NCBI RefSeq assembly: GCF_014268595.2
Contig: NZ_CP077091.1
Coordinates: 3,498,001 to 3,562,000, forward strand
DNA: 64,000 bases
Source: Pseudomonas hamedanensis
GTDB taxonomy: Bacteria; Pseudomonadota; Gammaproteobacteria; Pseudomonadales; Pseudomonadaceae
Direction of reading: 5' to 3'
The number at the start of each line of letters is the position of its first letter. Positions within the stretch are counted from its first letter, which is position 1. The notes below the pieces were generated by a model, which ran no database searches, had not been told where the DNA came from, and saw nothing but the letters and a program-made list of their open reading frames with translations. Position numbers and translations under genes: made by a program. Positions 24,899-32,440 of this stretch are shown piece after piece.

Positions 24899-26019
24899 TA
24901 AGCGCGCTCCGCCAGAATCACATCGGCCGCGTGCTGCGGCATGCTGTAGAGGTCGGCCGTCTCGACGAAGGCCAGGCCGTTGCGGCTCCACGCTGCGCGG
25001 GCAGCGTCGTCGCTCAACATCTCGCCCAGATATCGGGTCAGTTGCGCCTGCTCGAACGGTTCGTCCAGCACTCGCCCTGCGTCCGCCTCGGCAATGTAAT
25101 GGGCGTAACCGCAGACCGCGCTGACCAATACCGGCAAGCCGGCGACCAGCGCTTCAAGCAGCACCGTACCGGTGTTTTCGTTGTACGCAGGATGAATCAG
25201 CAGATCGGCGCCCAACAGAAAACGCGGGATATCGCTGCGTCCCTTGAGGAAGGTCACATTGTCGCCCAAACCCAACGTTGCACTCTGCATCTGGAATAAT
25301 TTGGGGTCATCTTGGCCGATTACAAACAGCCGGGTGCGTTTTCGCAATTCGGCTGGCAATGCCGCCAGTGCTTTCAGGCTGCGATCGACACCCTTGGTCT
25401 TGAACCCGGAGCCGATCTGCACCAGCAGCAGCTCGTCATCCTTCAGATTGAATTCAGCGCGAAAACCGGCGCGAATCTCATCGGCATCCGCCGGACGACG
25501 ACGATCCTGGGCAATGCCCGGCGGCAGCAGATGGAAGCGCTCAAGCGGCGTGCCGTAGTGCTTGATGAACAGCGGCTGCTGCACTTCGGAAATCATCAGC
25601 ACTTCGGTCTTCGCATCTTTGGCGAACACCGCGCGCTCATACTCGGCGAAGTGGCGATAACGGCCCCAGCGACGGTACAGCGAATTGCGCAGGTTCTGCG
25701 CCTTGTCTTCGAAGCAGCCGTCGGCGGCGTAGTAGACGTCCAGGCCTGGCATCTTGTTGAAGCCGATCAGGCGGTCCACCGGGCGCCTGGCCAGATCCGC
25801 CGCCATCCAGGCACTGAGTTTTTCATTGCGACGGTGATTGAAGAATGCCTTGACCGGCGCCACCAGCACTTCGAAACCGGGCGGTACATCGCCCTCCCAG
25901 ATCAGCGTGTACACACGAATCTGGTGGCCGCGTTTCTGGCATTCAAGGGCGATGCGCATAAAGTCGCGCTGCAAGCCACCGAACGGGAAATATTTGTACA
26001 GGACGAATGCCAATTGCAT
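24898..26019 (-). CDS. waaG: LPS core alpha-glucosyltransferase WaaG
   Basis: GT4-family enzyme that adds the first outer-core hexose onto heptose II. It is 373 residues, as for E. coli WaaG. It starts MQLAFVLYKYFPFGGLQRDF, the family's N-terminal acceptor loop. The C-terminal donor domain has LLIHPAYNENTGTVLLEAL with the EX7E motif and AGLPVLVSAVCGYAHYIAEA. The ATG at 26019 overlaps the waaC stop by one base. In pseudomonads the residue added may be GalN or Glc; this cannot be read from sequence. Confidence 0.94.
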   Translation of the reverse strand: MQLAFVLYKYFPFGGLQRDFMRIALECQKRGHQIRVYTLIWEGDVPPGFEVLVAPVKAFFNHRRNEKLSAWMAADLARRPVDRLIGFNKMPGLDVYYAADGCFEDKAQNLRNSLYRRWGRYRHFAEYERAVFAKDAKTEVLMISEVQQPLFIKHYGTPLERFHLLPPGIAQDRRRPADADEIRAGFRAEFNLKDDELLLVQIGSGFKTKGVDRSLKALAALPAELRKRTRLFVIGQDDPKLFQMQSATLGLGDNVTFLKGRSDIPRFLLGADLLIHPAYNENTGTVLLEALVAGLPVLVSAVCGYAHYIAEADAGRVLDEPFEQAQLTRYLGEMLSDDAARAAWSRNGLAFVETADLYSMPQHAADVILAERA

Positions 26020-27080
26020 CAGCGCAGCTCCTCAGCCATTAACAACGTGCTCAGTCGGCTGGCGACACGCTCGGGGTTTACACGCGTGAAGCACAACGGC
26101 TGCTCACGCTTGAGGTCAAACTGACGGGCATCCTGCGCAGTCGGTTGATAGGTGCATTTCTTTTGCAGGCACGGTGCACACGGGAAGTCGCTGCCCAAGT
26201 GAATCTGCAACTTGCCGTAAGCTCCGGTCAGACCCGGGTTGGTCGGGCCGAACAGCGAGATGGTCGGCACGTCCAGCGCCGCAGCCAGATGGCCGAGACC
26301 GGTGTCCACCGCTACGCAGGCTTGCGCGCCGGCGAGGACTTTGCCGACGCCGGCCAGATTCAGTTTTGGCAGCACTTCGGCGTGCTTGAAACCCGCGGCT
26401 ATGCGTTCGGCACGGGCTTTTTCCTGCGGGTTGCCCCACGGCAGCTTGACGCCCACGCCGAGATAGCCGACGCGTTCAGTCAGTTCGCGCCAGTAGGCTT
26501 CCGGCCAGTGCTTGCTGTCCCAGGTGGTGCCATGGAGGAACACGACGAAGGCGCTCTTGCGCGGCAGCTCGACCAGGCGCTCGACGTTGAGGCCGTAATC
26601 GCCGAGACCTTTGGGCAAGTCATAGCCCAGCGCAATGGCGAACAACTGGCGCACGCGCTCGACGGCGTGCTGCCCACGGGCCACGGCCAGTTTGCGGTCG
26701 TAGAAACGTGCAGCCATCGGCTCGCGGGCCGAACCTTTATCGAGGCCGGCAACCGGGGCCTTGACGTAGCGAGTCAGCCAGGCGCTTTTCAGCAGGCCCT
26801 GGGCATCGATCACCAGATCGTATCGATTGGTGCGCACGCTTTGCTTGAAGCGTTTCCACTCGCCGCTGGTAAGCGTCTTCCAAAGGTTCTTGCGCCAGCG
26901 ACGGATCGCCACCGGAATGACTTTATCGACGGCCGGGTGCCACGTCGGGATTTCGCCGAAGCCTTCTTCCACAACCCAGTCGAACTTGATTCCGGGGATC
27001 GCCCGGGCGGCGTCGGTCAGCGCTGGCAGCGCGTGAATCACGTCGCCCAGCGATGAAGTCTTGATCAACAGTACCCGCAA
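26019..27080 (-). CDS. waaC: LPS heptosyltransferase I
   Basis: Adds the first heptose to Kdo2-lipid A using the ADP-heptose made by HldE. It is 353 residues with a GT9 fold: N-terminus LRVLLIKTSSLGDVIHALPA and the donor-site block AVDTGLGHLAAALDVPTISL FGPTNPG near residue 265. The start is the TTG at 27080, which sits 9 bases after GAGG and one base past the waaF stop; the ATG at 27128 would overlap waaF by 47 bp and add residues not seen in the family. Its position between waaF and waaG is the standard Pseudomonas order. Confidence 0.94.
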   Translation of the reverse strand: MRVLLIKTSSLGDVIHALPALTDAARAIPGIKFDWVVEEGFGEIPTWHPAVDKVIPVAIRRWRKNLWKTLTSGEWKRFKQSVRTNRYDLVIDAQGLLKSAWLTRYVKAPVAGLDKGSAREPMAARFYDRKLAVARGQHAVERVRQLFAIALGYDLPKGLGDYGLNVERLVELPRKSAFVVFLHGTTWDSKHWPEAYWRELTERVGYLGVGVKLPWGNPQEKARAERIAAGFKHAEVLPKLNLAGVGKVLAGAQACVAVDTGLGHLAAALDVPTISLFGPTNPGLTGAYGKLQIHLGSDFPCAPCLQKKCTYQPTAQDARQFDLKREQPLCFTRVNPERVASRLSTLLMAEELR

Positions 27081-27081
27081 G

Positions 27082-28116
27082 TTAATGAACCTCGACCACG
27101 GAGCCTTGCAACTTCTGCAAGGCATCATTGACCGCGTCCGGCATCAGCTGGCGCAGGCAGTTGTAATGGCCGAAACGGCAGGTCCGGTCGAAGCAGGGAC
27201 TGCATTCGATACCCAGCCGAACGACCTCGACATGTTCGGCCAGCGGCGGCGTGAAGCCCGGCGAGGTCGAGCCGTAGACGGCGACCAGCGGACGGTTCAA
27301 TGCGGCGGCGACGTGCATCAGGCCGGAGTCGTTGGAGACCACTGAATCAGCGCAGGACAGCAGGTCGATGGCTTCGGCCAGCGAGGTGTCGCCGCTGAGG
27401 TTGACCGACTCTTCACGCAGACCGGGAATCAGCCGTGCGCGGATGTCTTCGCCCACCGCGTGATCATTTTTCGAGCCAAACAGCCACACCTGCCAGCCTT
27501 CGCGGATGCGCGCTTCGGCGACTTTGGCGTAATGCTCGGACGGCCAGCGCTTGGACTCGCCGAACTCGGCACCGGGGCACAGGGCCAACACCGGCCGGTC
27601 GAGGGTCAGACCGAACTTGCTCAGCGCGGCTTCGCGGGTCACCGGGTCGATCTGCAGGCTCGGGCGCGGATAGGGTTTGGGCAGCTCGACGTTCGGCTCG
27701 TAGGCCAGGGCCATGAAGCGCTCGATCATCAATGGATAACGTTCTTTGTCGAGGGTGCGCACGTCATTGAGCAGGCCATAGCGGAACTCGCCGCGCCAGC
27801 CAGTACGTTTCGGGATGCCGGCGAAAAACGGCACCAGCGCCGACTTCAGCGAGTTAGGCAGCAGGATCGCCTGATCGTACTGGCCGGCCAGAGACTTGCC
27901 GATACGCCGACGGGTCGCCAATTCGAGCGCACCGTGGCCGAGCGGGAAGCTCAAGGCCCTGCGCACTTCAGGCATGCGCTCAAGGATCGGCCGGCTCCAC
28001 TCGGGGGCCAGCACGTCGATTTCGCATTGCGGGTGGCGCTGTTTGAGACACTGAAACAATGTCTGCGCCATCACCATGTCACCGACCCAACTGGGCCCAA
28101 CGATCAGAATATTCAT
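27082..28116 (-). CDS. waaF: ADP-heptose:LPS heptosyltransferase II
   Basis: Adds the second heptose of the inner core. It is 344 residues, GT9 family: N-terminus MNILIVGPSWVGDMVMAQTL and donor-site block VVSNDSGLMHVAAALNRPLV AVYGSTSPGFTPPL. First gene of the waaF-waaC-waaG-waaP-kinase unit. GGAAAG precedes the ATG. A GC-rich hairpin (28137-28158) and a 15-bp palindrome (28171-28185) lie just upstream, before the REP array, and hold the probable promoter; a TAGAAT -10-like hexamer occurs on the minus strand at 28168-28173. Confidence 0.95.
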   Translation of the reverse strand: MNILIVGPSWVGDMVMAQTLFQCLKQRHPQCEIDVLAPEWSRPILERMPEVRRALSFPLGHGALELATRRRIGKSLAGQYDQAILLPNSLKSALVPFFAGIPKRTGWRGEFRYGLLNDVRTLDKERYPLMIERFMALAYEPNVELPKPYPRPSLQIDPVTREAALSKFGLTLDRPVLALCPGAEFGESKRWPSEHYAKVAEARIREGWQVWLFGSKNDHAVGEDIRARLIPGLREESVNLSGDTSLAEAIDLLSCADSVVSNDSGLMHVAAALNRPLVAVYGSTSPGFTPPLAEHVEVVRLGIECSPCFDRTCRFGHYNCLRQLMPDAVNDALQKLQGSVVEVH

Positions 28117-28136
28117 GTGCTTTCCAAAAACGAACC

Positions 28137-28158
28137 GGGGAGGCTTTTACGCCTCCCC
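28137..28158 (-). terminator. GC-rich hairpin upstream of waaF (possible terminator or leader structure)
   Basis: GGGGAGGC-TTTTAC-GCCTCCCC is a perfect 8-bp stem. On the minus strand it is followed by GGTTCGTTTTTGG, so it could end transcripts arriving from glnE through the REP array, or form part of the waaF leader 20 nt before the start codon. Confidence 0.4.
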
Positions 28159-28189
28159 GCCTCGAGAATTCTACAAACATTGTAGATCG

Positions 28190-29095
28190 ACTATGGGAGC
28201 GGGCTGCTCGCGAAAGGGCCTATCCATTCAACATTTCTGCCGTCCGACAACCCGCCTTCGCGGGCAAGCCCGCTCCCACAGGGTTTTGCATTCACTTCCA
28301 CATCTGCCATTCAGCGCAGATCCACTGCGGGAGCGGGCTTGCTCGCGAAAGGGCCGACACATCCAACATCAGTGTCGCCTACACTCCGCCTTCGCGGGCA
28401 AGCCCGCTCCCACAGGGTTTTGCATTCACTTCCACATCTGCCATTCAGCGCAGATCCACTGCGGGAGCGGGCTTGCTCGCGAAAGGGCCGGCACATCCAA
28501 CATCGATGTCGCCTGGCACTCCGTCTTCGCGGGCAGGCTCACTCCTACAGGGTTTTGCATTCACTCACATATCTGCCGTCCAGCGCAGATCCACTGTGGG
28601 AGCGAGCCTGCTCGCGAAAGGGCCGGCACATCCAGCATCAATGTCGTCTGACACTCCGTCTTCGCGGGCAAGCCCGCTCCCACAGGGTTTTGCATTCACT
28701 CATACATCTGCCATTCAGCGCAGATTCACTGTGGGAGCGGGCTTGCTCGCGATGACGCCATCACATCCGACATCAGTGTCGTCTGACACTCCGTCTTCGC
28801 GAGCAGGCTCACTCCTACAGGGTTTTGCATTCACTCACACATCTGCCATTCAGCGCAGATTCACTGTGGGAGCGGGCTTGCTCGCGAAAGGGCCGGCACA
28901 TCCAACATCGATGTCGCCTGGCACTCCGTCTTCGCGAGCAGGCTCACTTCTACAGGGTTTTGCATTCACTCACACATCTGCCGTCCAGCGCAGATCCACT
29001 GTGGGAGCGGGCTTGCTCGCGAAAGGGCTGGCACATCCAACATCGATGTCGCCTGGCACTCCGTCTTCGCGGGCAGGCTCACTCCTACAGGGTGT
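28190..29095. repeat. Seven-unit tandem array of REP pairs, 134-135 bp period
   Basis: The junction CAGCGCAGATYCACTG recurs with CACTG at 28323, 28457, 28592, 28727, 28862 and 28997, so the period is 134, 135, 135, 135 and 135 bp, and a first unit starts at about 28190. Each unit has a left arm GGGAGCGGGCTTGCTCGCGA, a spacer CATCCAACATCNNTGTCGYC, a right arm beginning CTTCGCGGGCAAGCCCGCTC or CTTCGCGGGCAGGCTCACTC, and a conserved tail CACAGGGTTTTGCATTCACT. The whole 1 kb gap between waaF and glnE (28117-29116) is made of this array and the short waaF upstream region; no gene is supported in it. Confidence 0.95.
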
Positions 29096-29116
29096 TGGGT
29101 GCTGCATAAACCGGTT

Positions 29117-32056
29117 TCAGCCCAGCCCCATCTCCCGCCAGATTCGCATGACCTGGCGGCGTTCTTCGGCAAACTGGTCGCCCGGGATCACCCCGGCATC
29201 CTTCTGCAATGCCTGCCGGTGGGCGGCTGAGCGGTAGGCTTTGTAGGCCTCGCGCAACAAGCCGGCATCTTCGGCGGGCATCAGCCCTTGGTGTTCCAGC
29301 TCTTCCAGAATGCGGATGTTATCGGTCCAGCGTAGCAATGGCGGATGACTTTGCGACCATGCCAGAGCCGCGTATTGCACCATAAATTCAATATCGACGA
29401 TACCTCCGGCGTCCTGCTTGAGGTCGAAGGGCGCGGTGGCCTCGAAGGCATTTGCCGCGGTCCCGGCCGCGGTGCTCCGGGTGCCAAGGTTATCGCGCAT
29501 CTTCGCGCGCATTTCGCTGACTTCCTGCTGCAACGTCGCCAGATCACGCGCCTTGCCCAATACCTGCGCACGGACTTTCTCGAAGGCCTGGCCGACATCG
29601 GCACTGCCAACCAGCACCCGCGCGCGCACCAGGGCCTGATGCTCCCACGTCCACGCTTCATTTTCCTGATAGCGGGCAAACGCGCCGAGGGAACTCACCA
29701 ACAACCCCGCCGCACCGGAGGGCCGCAAGCGCATGTCCACTTCGTAGAGCTGGCCGGAGTTGGTCTGTGCCGTCAGCAAATGAATGATCCGCTGACCCAG
29801 TCGGGTGAAGAACTGCGCACCATCGATCGACTTCGGCCCGTCGGTTTCTGCCTGCGGATCGCCATCGTGAATGAACACCAGATCCAGATCCGAACCGTGC
29901 CCCAGTTCCAGCCCGCCGACTTTGCCATAACCGACAATGATGAAGCCGGGATCGCACAGCGTACCGTCAGTGCGCAACGGCGTGCCGTACTTGGCCACGG
30001 TCTGGCGCCAGGCCAGCGCCAGCACTTGCTCAAGGATGGCCTCGGCCAGCCAGGTCAGGTAATCGCTGACCTTCATCAGCGGCAGGCTGCCGGCAATTTC
30101 CGAGGCGGCGACCCGTAAGCGGTGTGCCAGTTTGAAATGGCGCAGGGCTTCCATCTGCTGTTCAAGGTCGTCTTCAGGGATCCGTGTCAATCGCTCGCGC
30201 AGTTCTGCCGCAAGCTCCGGCGCCAACGGCGGCTTGAACAGGCGGCCTTCGTTGAGCAATTCGTCAAGCAGCAACGGGAAGCGGGTGATCTGCTCGGCGA
30301 TCCACGGACTCGCCGCGCACAGCGTCAGCAAGCGGCGCAGCGCACCGGGATTTTCTGTCAGCAGCACGAGATAGGCCGAACGCCGCGCCACCGCTTCCAC
30401 TAACGGCAACACGCGCTCAAGCACCAGATCCGGATTGGCATGCTCCACCGCTTGCGCGATCAGGCGCGGGATGAAGGCGTCGAGCCGCTCGCGCCCCAGA
30501 CGCTGCATCGCGCGCAATTGCGGACTGCCGCGCAAACCGGCCAGCGCCTTCAGGGCTTTGCTCGCATCGGCAAAACCGCCCTCCTGCAACTGACGGCACG
30601 CGGCCTCTTCGTCCTGCGCCTCCTCCCACAGCGGCAGCCATTCGCCGCCCACCACCACTTCGCTTGCGGCGCCTTCGTCCTCGTCGGGATCAGCAATCAC
30701 CTGGGCGAAATGCCAGGCGACACGACCGCGCCAATACATGAGCTTTTCATGAAAAGCCTCCCAGTCGGCGAAGCCAAGCATGAAAGCAATCCGCGCCTGA
30801 TCCTGCGCGCCCTCCGGCAGCATCTGGGTCTGACGGTCGGCGATGGCCTGGATGGCGTGTTCGGTGTAACGCAGGAACTCATAACCCTCGCGCAATTCAC
30901 TGACCACCGCCGGCGGCAAATAGCCCTGCCCTTCCAGCGTACTCAGCACCTTTAATAGAGGGCGCTGTTGCAGGCTCAGATCGCGACCACCGTGAATCAA
31001 CTGGAACGCCTGGGCGATGAACTCGACTTCACGAATGCCACCGGAGCCCAGCTTGATGTTGTCGGCCATGCCTTTGCGCCGCACTTCCTGCTGGATCAAT
31101 TGCTTCATGGTGCGCAGCGCTTCGATCGCCGAGAAGTCCAGATAGCGCCGATAAACGAACGGCCGCAGCATCTCCAGCAACTGGGCACCGGCCACCTGAT
31201 CGCCGGCGACCACACGCGCCTTGATCATCGCATAGCGTTCCCAGTCGCGACCCTGATCCTGGTAATACTGCTCCAGCGCATTGAAGCTGAGCACCAGCGC
31301 ACCGGACGAGCCGTACGGACGCAGGCGCATGTCGACACGGAAGACGAAGCCGTCGACGGTCATCGGGTCCAGCGCCTTGATCAGGCGTTGACCGAGGCGG
31401 ATGAAAAACTCCTGATTATCCAGCGAACGTTTCACGCCGACGGTTTCGCCGCCCTCGGGGTAGGCGAAGATCAGGTCGATGTCCGAGGACAGATTCAACT
31501 CGACCGCGCCCAGCTTGCCCATGCCGAGGATGACCATGGGCTGGGGCAGACCGCTGCGGCGGCCGGTCGGCGTACCGAATTGTTCACAATGGCGGCTGTA
31601 CAGCCACTGATAGGCTTGATCAATGCAGGCGTCGGCCATGTCCGAGAGATCGCGGCAGGTCTGCACCAGATCGGCCTGACGCGTCAGGTCGCGCCAGATG
31701 ATCCGCACCTGATGCCGGGCGCGCTGACGACGCAAGGCACGGCCGAGCTCATCCTCGCTTTGCGCGGCGTTCACCGCGGCGGCAATCTGAGCACACAGCT
31801 CACCCGGCGCGAAGGCCCGGTCGAGTTCGCCGGACTGCACCAGCGAGAGCAACATCAAAGGGTCACGAACGCTCTGTTCAATGACAAACTCGCTGGCGGC
31901 GGTGACGCGGGCGAACTGCGCCCAGCGCTCCGGCGTCCAGCTCGACAGGCCATGATCGTTCTCCAGTGAGGCGACAGCCGTACGGAACGACTGCTCGGAT
32001 CGGCTGACCAACGGCAAGAGGATGGCGGGCAGTTCGGCAAGCACGGGCAGGGTCAT
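29117..32056 (-). CDS. glnE: Bifunctional glutamine synthetase adenylyltransferase / adenylyl-removing enzyme
   Basis: Adjusts glutamine synthetase activity by adding or removing AMP under control of PII. The 979-residue length fits. Two nucleotidyltransferase domains are visible: the N-terminal removing domain with GKLGAVELNLSSDIDLIFAY (about residue 176) and the C-terminal adenylylating domain with GYGKVGGLELGHGSDLDLVF (about residue 705). Each is followed by a GlnE helical domain (for example QAFQLIHGGRDLSLQQRPLL, and AALAWSQSHPPLLRWTDNIR near the C-terminus). It is transcribed away from aceE with 384 bp between the starts. Confidence 0.97.
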   Translation of the reverse strand: MTLPVLAELPAILLPLVSRSEQSFRTAVASLENDHGLSSWTPERWAQFARVTAASEFVIEQSVRDPLMLLSLVQSGELDRAFAPGELCAQIAAAVNAAQSEDELGRALRRQRARHQVRIIWRDLTRQADLVQTCRDLSDMADACIDQAYQWLYSRHCEQFGTPTGRRSGLPQPMVILGMGKLGAVELNLSSDIDLIFAYPEGGETVGVKRSLDNQEFFIRLGQRLIKALDPMTVDGFVFRVDMRLRPYGSSGALVLSFNALEQYYQDQGRDWERYAMIKARVVAGDQVAGAQLLEMLRPFVYRRYLDFSAIEALRTMKQLIQQEVRRKGMADNIKLGSGGIREVEFIAQAFQLIHGGRDLSLQQRPLLKVLSTLEGQGYLPPAVVSELREGYEFLRYTEHAIQAIADRQTQMLPEGAQDQARIAFMLGFADWEAFHEKLMYWRGRVAWHFAQVIADPDEDEGAASEVVVGGEWLPLWEEAQDEEAACRQLQEGGFADASKALKALAGLRGSPQLRAMQRLGRERLDAFIPRLIAQAVEHANPDLVLERVLPLVEAVARRSAYLVLLTENPGALRRLLTLCAASPWIAEQITRFPLLLDELLNEGRLFKPPLAPELAAELRERLTRIPEDDLEQQMEALRHFKLAHRLRVAASEIAGSLPLMKVSDYLTWLAEAILEQVLALAWRQTVAKYGTPLRTDGTLCDPGFIIVGYGKVGGLELGHGSDLDLVFIHDGDPQAETDGPKSIDGAQFFTRLGQRIIHLLTAQTNSGQLYEVDMRLRPSGAAGLLVSSLGAFARYQENEAWTWEHQALVRARVLVGSADVGQAFEKVRAQVLGKARDLATLQQEVSEMRAKMRDNLGTRSTAAGTAANAFEATAPFDLKQDAGGIVDIEFMVQYAALAWSQSHPPLLRWTDNIRILEELEHQGLMPAEDAGLLREAYKAYRSAAHRQALQKDAGVIPGDQFAEERRQVMRIWREMGLG

Positions 32057-32262
32057 GGTCTATCCTTGATCGGCGTGTAAATGGCCGCTTGTAGTGAATG
32101 ATGAAAACCCGCTACGCGAAGGACTGTCGAACAAAAGTTAGAAATAGCTGAAATTTCTTCTTCTTTAGCATTCAGCATCAAACTTTCACCTTATTCGGAT
32201 GGAAATCGACCCACCTTAACGATTATTCTCACAACGCAGTCGGAGGCCACAAGCCTTTCATC

Positions 32263-32329
32263 TGTAGTTTTACTACTCGTCTATACATTCGAAAGGCTGA
32301 AATGCCGGAAGATTTGTAGTAAAACTACA
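32263..32329. promoter_or_regulatory. Two TGTAGTNNNACTACW palindromes upstream of aceE (candidate RccR/HexR-type operators)
   Basis: TGTAGTTTTACTACT at 32263-32277 and TGTAGTAAAACTACA at 32315-32329 share the inverted half-sites TGTAGT and ACTACA with a 3-bp spacer. Their centres are 52 bp apart, close to five helical turns, so both would face the same side of the DNA. RpiR-family regulators of pseudomonad central metabolism (HexR, RccR) use palindromes of this type, and the P. fluorescens RccR regulon has been reported to include aceE; this is recalled, not searched. The rest of the gap 32057-32440 shows no gene. Confidence 0.6.
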
Positions 32330-32440
32330 CGCCGCCGGAACAACCTGTCGGCAATCCAAGAATTTTAAATCGTCTGCCCACAAGGCCAGTCGCAAACTCA
32401 GGCAACCGATTCTGGAAGCCTTTCCGCCCTGGAGCAAGCC

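Noticed and set aside
28190..29095. Possible CRISPR array because of regular spacing
   Set aside because: Unit length of about 134 bp, variable parts that are not unique spacers, palindromic REP arms, and no cas genes.
28059..29237. 392-codon plus-strand open frame with 45-residue repeats
   Set aside because: It is the REP array read in a frame that stays open because the units are mostly 135 bp; no ribosome-binding site, no domain, and the 134-bp first step breaks the repeat frame.
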